A DNA stretch of 64,000 nt from Lachnospiraceae bacterium AM48-27BH (GTDB taxonomy: Bacteria; Bacillota; Clostridia; Lachnospirales; Lachnospiraceae). Shown piece after piece: positions 18,756-26,582 of the stretch; the stretch's first letter is position 1, and every line of letters begins with the position of its first letter. Where the stretch lies: assembly GCA_003478355.1 (NCBI GenBank), contig QUFC01000001.1, positions 1 to 64,000 on the forward strand, in the 5' to 3' direction. The translations under genes were made by a program, and so were the position numbers. The notes beneath the pieces are model-generated. The model had not been told where the DNA came from. It did not search any database and worked only from the letters and a program-made list of their open reading frames with translations.

Positions 18756-18866
18756 GGAATGATCAGGGCGGCTGATGGTTGATGTGTGAGCCAGCGTGGC
18801 GGCCGCAGATTGAGAAAAGTAGTCAAAAGAAGGAATTATAGAACAAGAATTGAGGAGGAAGATCAC

Positions 18867-20360
18867 ATGAAATTTGAGTTTGAATATGGACAGGGAACGA
18901 TGACAGCGAATCTGCCAGATAACACGGATGTATTTATTCCGGGCGAGACGGTCAAAGACCCAGCCTGCATTCCAGAGGATCAGTTAGAGGCAGCTTACTT
19001 AGAGAGCCTGGCACATCCGATTGGTATGCCAACTTTAACAGAGTTAGCGCATAAGGGAAGCACCGTTACCATTATCGTTCCAGACCGTGTAAAGGGAGGC
19101 GAGCAGCCAACCAGCCATAGAAAACTGAGCATCAAGTACATTTTAAGAGAGTTATACGCAGCTGGCGTTGAGAAGAAAGACATCCTCTTCATCATCTCCA
19201 ACGGACTTCATCCAAGAAGCAAAGAGTCTGATGCAAAGGCAATTTTTGGTGATGAATTATTCAACGAGTTCTGGCATACCGGTCAGATCATCAGTCATGA
19301 CAGTGAGGACCAGGAGCACATGGTATACCTCGGAACCACTCACAGAGGTGACCCGGTATACATGAACAAATATGTATTCGACTGCGATATCCCGATCCTG
19401 ATCGGCCATGTACAGGGCAATCCTTATGGTGGATATTCAGGCGGTTACAAGCACAGTGCAACAGGTATCACCAACTGGAAATGTATTGCAAGCCATCATG
19501 TACCATCTGTTATGCACCGTGATGATTTTACACCAGTTAACGGCGGCAGCCTGATGCGTAACAAATTCGATGAGATCAGTATGCATATGGAAGAGAAGAT
19601 GGGTCATCCATTCTTCTGCTGCGACGCAGTTTTGGATACCTATTCCAGACAGATCGCAATCTACTCCGGTTATGCAAAAGAGATGATGCCGATCAGCTGG
19701 AAGCTGGCAGATAAGAGAACCTATGTACACTGGGCAGAGAAGAAATATGACGTTTTAGTATTTGGTATGCCTCAGAAATTCCACTACGGTGATGGTATGG
19801 GAACTAACCCGATCATGATGATGCAGGCATTAAGTGCTCAGGTTCTGAGATTCAAACGTGTCATGAGCGATAACTGTGTCATCATCTGTGCATCTGCCTG
19901 CAATGGATACTTCCACGATGAATTATGGCCATACTTAAGAGAACTGTACACCATGTTCCAGCATGACCATATGAATACACTTCCGGATATGAACCGCTAC
20001 GGCGAGTACTTCGCAACGAACGAAGAGTATATCCGTAAATACCGTTTCTGCAACGCATTCCATCCATTCCACGGCTTCTCCATGATGTCCTGCGGACACA
20101 TTGCTGAGATGAACACCAGCGCGATCTACATCGTAGGTGCAGAAGAGCCAGGCTACGCAAGAGGCATGGGCTTAAAGACCAGAGAGACCTTCGAGGAAGC
20201 ATTAGAGGATGCTAAGAAGAAATTCGTTGGCCAGAACCCGAATATCCTGGCACTGCCTCTGACCTTCAAGAGAGCAGCAGTTCATCTGTGCATGAAGAAT
20301 CCAGAAGAGGATTGCATGGATGCATACGGACATCGCAACGGTGGCTGCGGCTGCTGCTAA
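18867..20360 (+). CDS. LarA-type nickel-pincer racemase/epimerase homologue
   Basis: A 497-residue member of the lactate racemase (LarA/DUF2088) superfamily, longer than LarA (~425). Family marks in order are VPDRVKGGEQPTSH (the D-x-x-R region), SNGLHPRSK (first catalytic His), GHVQGNPYGGYSGGYKHSAT with the pincer-cofactor Lys, and CIASHHVP with the nickel His. The cofactor is made by LarB/C/E, not in this window. Homologues racemise or epimerise 2-hydroxy acids such as lactate, malate or aldonates. Context with a PFK and TIM paralogue suggests a sugar-acid substrate. The C-terminus ends NGGCGCC, a Cys-rich tail. The ATG at 18867 has GAGGAGGA upstream; an upstream in-frame start lacks one. 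The gene is 111 bp after the TIM gene. Codon use (AAG, GTA, CAT) suggests strong expression. Confidence 0.86.
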   Translation: MKFEFEYGQGTMTANLPDNTDVFIPGETVKDPACIPEDQLEAAYLESLAHPIGMPTLTELAHKGSTVTIIVPDRVKGGEQPTSHRKLSIKYILRELYAAGVEKKDILFIISNGLHPRSKESDAKAIFGDELFNEFWHTGQIISHDSEDQEHMVYLGTTHRGDPVYMNKYVFDCDIPILIGHVQGNPYGGYSGGYKHSATGITNWKCIASHHVPSVMHRDDFTPVNGGSLMRNKFDEISMHMEEKMGHPFFCCDAVLDTYSRQIAIYSGYAKEMMPISWKLADKRTYVHWAEKKYDVLVFGMPQKFHYGDGMGTNPIMMMQALSAQVLRFKRVMSDNCVIICASACNGYFHDELWPYLRELYTMFQHDHMNTLPDMNRYGEYFATNEEYIRKYRFCNAFHPFHGFSMMSCGHIAEMNTSAIYIVGAEEPGYARGMGLKTRETFEEALEDAKKKFVGQNPNILALPLTFKRAAVHLCMKNPEEDCMDAYGHRNGGCGCC

Positions 20361-20435
20361 TGTGTCATAACTAGTAAAGCGGACATTCGCAATCCGCTTC
20401 GCTACTTGCTCATGAACGCAGTCGCTTCGCGATCT

Positions 20436-20525
20436 GTCAGTGGGAGCTGAAAGCTCCCACTGACATAAGCATCCCCCCTCACCCGCCGCTTAATGCTCTG
20501 CGCACTTGAAGCGGGGGAATGCTTA
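20436..20525 (+). repeat. Two hairpins after the LarA-type gene
   Basis: The first is a perfect 13-bp stem with GAA loop (20436-20448 with 20452-20464) and no T-run. The second pairs AAGCATxCCCC near 20467 with GGGGGxATGCTT ending at ~20525 over a long loop. They may mark the 3' end of the operon or stabilise it; neither is a classical terminator. Confidence 0.45.
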
Positions 20526-20538
20526 TCTGCGTTCAACA

Positions 20539-20598
20539 TTGTAAATGATACCTTCCGGTGGTATACTTCTTTTAGAAGATACTGCCGGGAGGTTTTTT
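20539..20598 (+). promoter_or_regulatory. Overlapping promoter and terminator/RBS hairpin
   Basis: A promoter TTGTAA (20539-20544), 17-bp spacer, extended -10 TGGTATACT (-10 at 20562-20567) lies inside a long stem-loop. The stem pairs 20551-20569 with 20575-20592 (G-T pairs and one bulge), followed by T6 at 20593-20598. The 3' arm contains GGGAGG, the ribosome site of the next gene. Read-through RNA would form the terminator hairpin and hide the site; RNA begun at this promoter starts near the loop and would lack the 5' arm. Confidence 0.6.
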
Positions 20599-20601
20599 AT
20601 T

Positions 20602-22101
20602 ATGGAGATCATTGGTGGTGTGACGGCGGTTCCTTTTGGACTATTGGCCTGCAGGATCGATGGGAGAGAGGTTCAGATCACGGAATTAGGGGAAAATGGG
20701 TTTGCTTTCCGGACTGCAGAGTCGATAGCAATGGAGAAAAATGAAGATCACAGGATAGAAGTGAGTTTTTATCATATGGTCCAGGGACAGTATGAGACAG
20801 TCCGGATCAGAGGTATCCAAAGATCTCCGGTCATCACACTGGAACGGGAAGAAAGATGGTACCGCGTATATTCGGTAGATGTGCAGCAGGAGGATTACCG
20901 GAGAGAGGTGCGGGAACTGGTGCTGTGGTATGACCGGTATATCCGGTTAAAATGTACCTGCGATGACGGAGAACTGGCTGGTCACCTGACCGGATATCCG
21001 GCAGAGCTGGACGAGGTCTATGGGAAGAGCTTTGAGGAACAGAAGGAGAACTGGTTCGGGGCAGTAGTGACAGATAGCAGCAATATGACAGATCGTGTTG
21101 GGTTTGCAGACTGTGCGCTGCCTGCTGCAAAGATCTGCGGGCGTGAGGTGATGGCTGTTGTGGAGGGCATGGAGCTTGCGTTGGAACTGGATGGACCAAA
21201 ATGGTATGACTGTTATCTGAAAGAGAAGTTGGCGGAAGTTTCCAGGCAGTATTGGGATGCTGGTGGACTGGGAAAATATCCATTGGCGAAAAGGTTACCG
21301 GACAGAATTTATATTGGTAATCAGTTTTGCCCATGTCTGTTTCCAACGGATGAACAGTTATTCCGGATGTTGGAAAAAGCAGAGCGGGATGGACTTTCTG
21401 TTACCGTGGTGTTTCCCTACATGGCAGAAGGTGCGGTGGGGGAAATGAAGAAACTTCTGATGCAGCTGGATCAGTGGTGTCAAAAGCCAGGAATAGAAAC
21501 GCATGTAAATCCAGGCAAGAATAGACACCTGGAGAAACTGGAACTTGTAATCAATGATCTTGGAATGGTGGTTATGGCAGAAGAATTGAAATTGAAAAAT
21601 CTGACATTGTCCATGGGAACATTATTGAACCGGCGGCGGAAAGATCCACGGATGGTTTATAAATTGGGGAAAAAAGAGTTGTTTAATGAAAATTCACTGA
21701 ATGCAGAATTCTACCGCCAGTATGTCAGAAATGAATGGAACATCCATCGGGTCGAGTGGGAATCCTGCGGTTATCAACAGAATATTGGAGGGAGACAGGA
21801 CTTTTTCGGTGATGATGCCGGAATCGCCAGCAGTATCCATATCCCATACTATCAGACAAATACCTCTGAATATTGTACTCTGTATGCAATCTGTGCCAAC
21901 GGCGACAGTGGAAAACAGAATCGCGTGGAACATTGTCCCCATTACTGTGAAAAATATGCTTTTTTATATCCAGATCACTTAAAAATGATTGGAAAAGGAA
22001 ATTCTCTGTTTGCTTTCGATTTAGAGATTCTGAGAAACCAGGAGATTCTGAGAAACTACCGGGAACAGGGGGTAGACCGCCTGGTGATTCATCTGCTGTA
22101 G
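20602..22101 (+). CDS. U32-like protein with N-terminal PilZ-like domain
   Basis: A 499-residue protein of unknown function. The ATG at 20602 has GGGAGG nine bases upstream. Residues ~1-110 are beta-rich; the segment ITELGENGFAFRTAE resembles a PilZ core (I-x-E-I-S-x-x-G-F), a weak assignment. Residues ~225-499 look like a degenerate U32 (peptidase U32/UbiV-type) barrel with Cys425, Cys431, Cys445 and Cys449 near the end. A late KMIGKGNS (~462-468) parallels KLVGRGN in the next protein and the KIEGR of ordinary U32 proteins. UbiU/UbiV and RlhA show that U32 proteins can carry a 4Fe-4S cluster and act in oxygen-independent hydroxylation, so a redox role is more likely than proteolysis. It is followed after 11 bp by a second U32 gene, suggesting a heterodimer. 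Confidence 0.6.
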   Translation: MEIIGGVTAVPFGLLACRIDGREVQITELGENGFAFRTAESIAMEKNEDHRIEVSFYHMVQGQYETVRIRGIQRSPVITLEREERWYRVYSVDVQQEDYRREVRELVLWYDRYIRLKCTCDDGELAGHLTGYPAELDEVYGKSFEEQKENWFGAVVTDSSNMTDRVGFADCALPAAKICGREVMAVVEGMELALELDGPKWYDCYLKEKLAEVSRQYWDAGGLGKYPLAKRLPDRIYIGNQFCPCLFPTDEQLFRMLEKAERDGLSVTVVFPYMAEGAVGEMKKLLMQLDQWCQKPGIETHVNPGKNRHLEKLELVINDLGMVVMAEELKLKNLTLSMGTLLNRRRKDPRMVYKLGKKELFNENSLNAEFYRQYVRNEWNIHRVEWESCGYQQNIGGRQDFFGDDAGIASSIHIPYYQTNTSEYCTLYAICANGDSGKQNRVEHCPHYCEKYAFLYPDHLKMIGKGNSLFAFDLEILRNQEILRNYREQGVDRLVIHLL

Positions 22102-22112
22102 AAGGAGATGGA

Positions 22113-23165
22113 GTGGGAAAATATCGAGAAGACATCGGAGATCAGAATATGAATGAAAAGATAGCAAACAGAAGCTCGGCATCCATGAAAATCGTAGCAG
22201 GTTTAGGTTCCATCGATGAGTATGAGCACTTTATCCAGGCAGGTGCGGATGAATTTTTTGCAGGCTATGTCCCGTATGACTGGAGCCGGGCATATGGTAC
22301 GGTGATCCCTTTAAACCGGCGGGAGGTTTTTACCACCCATGTGCAGCTTGGGGCATTCAGCGAACTGGAGATATTGGCTGAGATGATGAAATATTATGGA
22401 AAACCAGTGCATCTGACCTTGAATTCTTTTTATTATCTTCCAGAACAGTACGCCCAGATCACGAGATTGATCCACAGGTGTATGGATCTGGGATTTCACA
22501 GCTTTATCATAGCGGATCTGGCGCTGATGCTGTACGTGCGGGAAGCAGGGCTGGATTGTGAGATACATGTCAGCGGAGAAGTGGGAGAGGAAAATAGTCC
22601 CATGTTGGCGATGATGCAGAAATGGAGTCCAAAACGGATCATTTTTCATCGGAAAGTGCCGATCGAGGATATGAAAACCATGATCCAGCAGGGACACATG
22701 GGATCAGCAGCTATGGAATATGAAGCCTTTGCGTTGAATGAACGGTGTCAGTTTAATGGCGCATACTGTCAGTCCCTTCACTGCGATGAATTGGGCCATA
22801 TTTGCCAAATCCCTTATGAACTGGGGTCCCTTGAACGCAGAACGGGTGAAAAACACCTGGTTCCGGATGATCAGAAACGCCAGTTTGACGTATCTGGTGA
22901 GCCAGATGAGGAAGGTTATCTCTGTGGCGCCAGTGGCTGTGGTCTCTGCGCCTTATGGCATCTCCGGGATGCAGGAATCACCCATCTGAAGCTGGTGGGA
23001 AGAGGAAATCATTCTGATTTTATGGAGCGGGACATCCGGAATCTGAGGCAGGCACTGACGATCCTGGAAGGGTCAGATACGGAGGAGGCATATATCTGCC
23101 AGATGAAAAAACAAATTTTTCCGCTGGGATGTGCAAACCAGTGTTACTATGCCTTCACCAGATAA
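22113..23165 (+). CDS. U32-family protein with Fe-S-type cysteines
   Basis: A 350-residue U32-family protein. N-terminal barrel strands are MKIVAGLGSIDEYEHFIQAG and ADEFFAGYVPYDW (standard U32: AGxxxxLxxAxxxGADAVYxG). Cysteines at 212, 219, 224, 231 and 271 include C-x6-C and a distal one ~39 residues on, close to the cluster-binding pattern of U32 proteins such as UbiU. THLKLVGRGNHSD replaces the usual LKIEGR. The start is uncertain: GTG at 22113 has AAGGAG five bases upstream; ATG at 22149 has GGAG eight bases upstream. It lies directly behind another U32-like gene and ahead of a LuxR-type regulator and an ABC exporter. I infer a two-subunit Fe-S enzyme acting on something exported or sensed by the locus. 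Confidence 0.75.
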   Translation: MGKYREDIGDQNMNEKIANRSSASMKIVAGLGSIDEYEHFIQAGADEFFAGYVPYDWSRAYGTVIPLNRREVFTTHVQLGAFSELEILAEMMKYYGKPVHLTLNSFYYLPEQYAQITRLIHRCMDLGFHSFIIADLALMLYVREAGLDCEIHVSGEVGEENSPMLAMMQKWSPKRIIFHRKVPIEDMKTMIQQGHMGSAAMEYEAFALNERCQFNGAYCQSLHCDELGHICQIPYELGSLERRTGEKHLVPDDQKRQFDVSGEPDEEGYLCGASGCGLCALWHLRDAGITHLKLVGRGNHSDFMERDIRNLRQALTILEGSDTEEAYICQMKKQIFPLGCANQCYYAFTR

Positions 23166-23256
23166 AAGAGCAGAAGCCACGATAAATGATAGCAGATGAG
23201 GAAAGCAGACCAGCCAGTGATCGTAACGGACTATGGCAGTGGACAGGAGGAGTACA

Positions 23257-25701
23257 ATGGAGGAAAAACGGAAAGATACCTATATCTGGCCAGAGTTGGC
23301 GGTTTCTAATATGGAAGCAGCCCAGCAGGTGAAAAAAACTGTGTATCTGTATGGGGATTCCGGGTGCGGAAAGACCGCATTTGTGAAGCGGTATCTGTTG
23401 ACCAGGGGCTCTGACGATGATCGTTATGTGTATCTTCAGGCGGAAGAACTGACCAGCAGGAGACTGGAAAAAATCGCCGGGGACCGGGAAGTGACAGTTC
23501 TGGTGCTGGATGATCTGCAGGAACTGTCGGATATGGAAGAAGCAGAAGAAATAAAGGCGCGGATCTGCAGGATTCTGACCCAGGGCCGTCTCTGGGTGAT
23601 CCTGATCAGCAGAGGACGGATGCCAGGATGGCTTCTGGAAGTGCAGATGGAGATCAATATCAAGGTGATCTCTGAGAAAGAACTCCATCTGGAGGACCGT
23701 CAGGTCCGGACGTATTTTGAAAACTGCGGTCTGATGTTAAACCGGGAAGATTTAAGGCGGATTGTGGCATTTACCGATGGTTATGGACTGATGATCCGTA
23801 TGTTCGATATTGCCTTGGGGAATTTTGAGTTCCATAGGTCGGGAGAACGGATTTTCCTGACGCCGGACCGGACGGAAGAGATCAGAAACCAGCTGTGGGA
23901 GTATCTGGATGAGCATGTATACAGCCATTGGGATCTGGAACTTTTGGATTTCCTGATGAAACTGACCATTGTAGAGGAATTTGACCTGGAACTGGCGAAA
24001 AAAATCACCGGGAACCAGAATGCGGAACGGATGATCGCCAAAGCTCTGGATCATGGAACGGGAATCCAGAGACAGGTGAAAGAGTACTCCAGAGAACAGG
24101 AACTGATGAAAGTTGATTATGAGATCCGGCCTCCCGTGCGCAGATCTCTGTTCTGGAAACTGCAGAAAACTTACGGAGAGGAAGAGATCCAGAAGCTGTA
24201 CCGGAGAGCAGGAGAATATTACGAGCAAAATGACCGGATCCCCATGGCATTTCAGCTGTATGAAAAGGCAGGCGATCAGGAACGGCTGAAGGAGTTTTTG
24301 ATCGACCACAGCAGACGCAACCCGGCTGCAGGTAATTATTTTGAACTGAAACAGTATTATTTCCAGCTGCAGGAAGAAACCATCCGGCAGAATGCGGATC
24401 TGATGGTGGGGATGTGCATGTTGAAATCCCTTCTGATGGATTTTGAGGGCAGTGAATATTGGTATAAAGAATTAGAAGTTTATGAGAAAGCAAAGAGCGG
24501 AGAGGAGAAAAAATATGCCAGAAGCCGTTTATACTACTTAGACATTGCTCTTCCACACCGTGGAAGCAGGCAGGTGGCAGATCTGATGTTAAAAACGGCC
24601 ACTCTTTTGATGGATAAGAAAATCACCATACCGGAGTTTTCTGTGACCAGTAATCTGCCTTCCATAATGAATGGCGGAAAAGACTTCTGCCGGTGGAGCA
24701 AAGAGGACGAAAAAATGGCTAAAACCGTTGGGTGGGCCGTCAGCCTGGTGCTGGGAGATTACGGCAAAGGGCTGGTGAATCTGGCTCTGGCGGAAAGTTT
24801 TCTGGAAAAAGGCCGTGATAATCAGGAAGTGACTGCACTGGTGAACCAGGGAATGATGCAGGCGGAAGCAGGAGGCAGGATCGAACTGGTATTTGATGGC
24901 GTTGCCATGCTGGTCCGGCTGTATGTGCTGGCGGGGAAATTGGAGGAAGCCATGGAGCTGCTCCACAATTTCCACCTGCGGATCGAAAAAGAACAGGCTT
25001 ATCGGCTGCTGCCTAATCTTCATGCCTTAGAGATCCGGGTCCGGCTATATAAGGGAACATTTCCGGAGATCCAGAAATGGATGAAGGCAGAAGCACCGGA
25101 TGAGGATCAGGAATTTTACACCATGGACCGGTACCGGTATCTGCTGAAAGTGAGGATCTATCTGCTGGAAGGCCGGTATGAGAGGGCCGTAAGCCTGATC
25201 GAAAAACTGTTATATTATGCGGGGCTGATGGATCGCACCTATATCCGCATGGAAGCATCTTTGTTAAAGGCTATTGCCTTTTACCGCATGGGAAATGAGA
25301 ACTGGAAAAATGTATTCTGCCGGGTCATGACGGAACTGGAGGACTATCATTTTGTGCGGATGGTGTCCAGAGAAGGTGCGGCGGTTCTGCCGTTATTAAA
25401 ATCCGGTGTGTGGAAAGAAAATGATAAAGATTTCATGCGGGATGCTATGAAAGAGACCGAACTGATGGCGGCCCTTCATCCGGGATATTTAAAAGAACAG
25501 CAGTCGGTCATTCAGTTAAGCGAAAATGCCATCCGGATCCTGCGGCTTCAGGCGGAAGGTATGTCCAGAGAGGATGTGGCGAAAGAGCTGGACATGAATC
25601 TGGAGACCGTGAAATACCATATTAAGCAGATTTATAAGAAACTTGGAGTCAAAGACAAGGCTGCGGCGGTGATCCAGGCAAGAAAAAGAAATCTTATATA
25701 A
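23257..25701 (+). CDS. Large ATP-binding LuxR-family regulator (MalT/STAND type)
   Basis: An 814-residue regulator. Near the N-terminus is a P-loop, YLYGDSGCGKTAFVKRYL (~residues 31-48), with a Walker-B-like VTVLVLDDLQEL, so it is a STAND-type ATPase. A long helical-repeat (TPR-like) middle follows. The last ~60 residues are a LuxR helix-turn-helix (LSENAIRILRLQAEGMSRED then ELDMNLETVKYHIKQIYKKL). MalT-like proteins oligomerise on binding an inducer plus ATP and activate promoters. The ATG at 23257 has AGGAGG seven bases upstream. It lies 91 bp after the U32 pair and 178 bp before the ABC transporter genes, so it probably controls the transporter promoter at 25717 and perhaps 20539. The inducer is unknown. 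Confidence 0.9.
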   Translation: MEEKRKDTYIWPELAVSNMEAAQQVKKTVYLYGDSGCGKTAFVKRYLLTRGSDDDRYVYLQAEELTSRRLEKIAGDREVTVLVLDDLQELSDMEEAEEIKARICRILTQGRLWVILISRGRMPGWLLEVQMEINIKVISEKELHLEDRQVRTYFENCGLMLNREDLRRIVAFTDGYGLMIRMFDIALGNFEFHRSGERIFLTPDRTEEIRNQLWEYLDEHVYSHWDLELLDFLMKLTIVEEFDLELAKKITGNQNAERMIAKALDHGTGIQRQVKEYSREQELMKVDYEIRPPVRRSLFWKLQKTYGEEEIQKLYRRAGEYYEQNDRIPMAFQLYEKAGDQERLKEFLIDHSRRNPAAGNYFELKQYYFQLQEETIRQNADLMVGMCMLKSLLMDFEGSEYWYKELEVYEKAKSGEEKKYARSRLYYLDIALPHRGSRQVADLMLKTATLLMDKKITIPEFSVTSNLPSIMNGGKDFCRWSKEDEKMAKTVGWAVSLVLGDYGKGLVNLALAESFLEKGRDNQEVTALVNQGMMQAEAGGRIELVFDGVAMLVRLYVLAGKLEEAMELLHNFHLRIEKEQAYRLLPNLHALEIRVRLYKGTFPEIQKWMKAEAPDEDQEFYTMDRYRYLLKVRIYLLEGRYERAVSLIEKLLYYAGLMDRTYIRMEASLLKAIAFYRMGNENWKNVFCRVMTELEDYHFVRMVSREGAAVLPLLKSGVWKENDKDFMRDAMKETELMAALHPGYLKEQQSVIQLSENAIRILRLQAEGMSREDVAKELDMNLETVKYHIKQIYKKLGVKDKAAAVIQARKRNLI

Positions 25702-25716
25702 ATTGGAAAATATGGA

Positions 25717-25745
25717 TTGACAGATGCGTTAGTCAATGCTAACCT
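25717..25745 (+). promoter_or_regulatory. Promoter of the ABC exporter genes
   Basis: A consensus TTGACA (25717-25722), 17-bp spacer and TAACCT (25740-25745) lie between the LuxR-type gene and the ABC ATPase. The sequence GTTAGTCAATGCTAAC in the spacer region (about 25728-25743) is a near-palindrome (GTTAG/CTAAC) and could be a regulator site. The transcript would have a ~125-base leader without other obvious genes. Confidence 0.55.
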
Positions 25746-25879
25746 AAAGACAGGAAGAAGTAACTGAGAAGGTATGATAAAGGTGCTGAATAGACAGTTA
25801 CAGATGGAAAACAACAAGAGGCAACTGTGAAATTGCTAAGTTGTAAAAGCAAGGAACAGCTGCAAAAAAGAGGTGTCTG

Positions 25880-26582
25880 ATGGAAGCGTTGATTCGTGCA
25901 GATAAGATCAGCAAAGACTTTTCACTGGGAGAGATAACGGTACACGCTTTGAAACGTGTATCGTTTTCTTTATTTCCGGAAGAAATGATCGTGATCCTAG
26001 GTCCAAGCGGCTCTGGAAAAGTACGATGTTAAACATCTTAGGTGGGATCGAGACTGCCACCGAGGGAGAATTATATTACGAAGGAGAGCCTTTGAAGTGG
26101 GACGATAAAAAGACACTGACCGAATACCGCAGGCGGCATATTGGTTTTGTGTTCCAGTTCTACAACCTGATGCCGGGTCTGACAGCCCTGGAAAATGTGG
26201 AACTGGCGGCCCAGTTAAGCGCGGATCCCTTAGACCCGGAAGAACTGATCTGCCAGGTTGGACTCGGTGACAGGAAAAATCATTTTCCCAGCAAGCTTTC
26301 CGGCGGGCAGCAGCAGCGGGTAGCCATTGCCAGAGCGTTGTGTAAGAACCCGGATATACTGCTTTGCGATGAGCCACGGGTGCTTTGGACAGCCAGACAG
26401 GTGTGCAGATTCTGAAATTACTGTCGGATTTCAATCACCGGTATAAAAAAACTGTGGTAGTCATCACCCACAACCAGAAGATTGCTCAGATCGCTGACCG
26501 GGTCTTTTTCTTCAAGGACGGGGAGTTGGAGAAGATCGAAGTCAATGAAACACCCAGAAAACCGGAGGAGGTGGACTGGTAG
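25880..26582 (+). CDS. MacB/LolD-type ABC transporter ATPase, two suspected frameshifts
   Basis: The intact product would be ~234 residues, an ABC ATPase of the MacB/LolD class. Signatures are spread over three frames. ILGPSGSGK is the start of Walker A; the rest (TMLNILGG) is in another frame. Then come HIGFVFQFYNLMPGLTALEN (Q-loop), LSGGQQQRVAIARAL (signature), ILLCDEP (Walker B), and after a second shift SQTGVQILKLLSDFN and VVVITHNQKIAQIADR with the switch His. One A added at 26017-26020 and one C at 26374-26375 restore everything. Both losses hit short runs in essential motifs, yet the rest is perfectly conserved, so sequencing error is likely. It overlaps the permease start by one base and powers the exporter encoded by 26582-30276. 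Confidence 0.82.

Noticed and set aside
20361..20530. Classical terminator after the LarA-type gene
   Set aside because: The 13-bp perfect hairpin at 20436-20464 has no T-run; the real terminator-like structure is at 20551-20598.
25880..26582. ABC ATPase as a true pseudogene
   Set aside because: Both breaks are one-base losses in short runs, while all other motifs and the permease and adaptor are intact; the same error type hits essential genes in this window.
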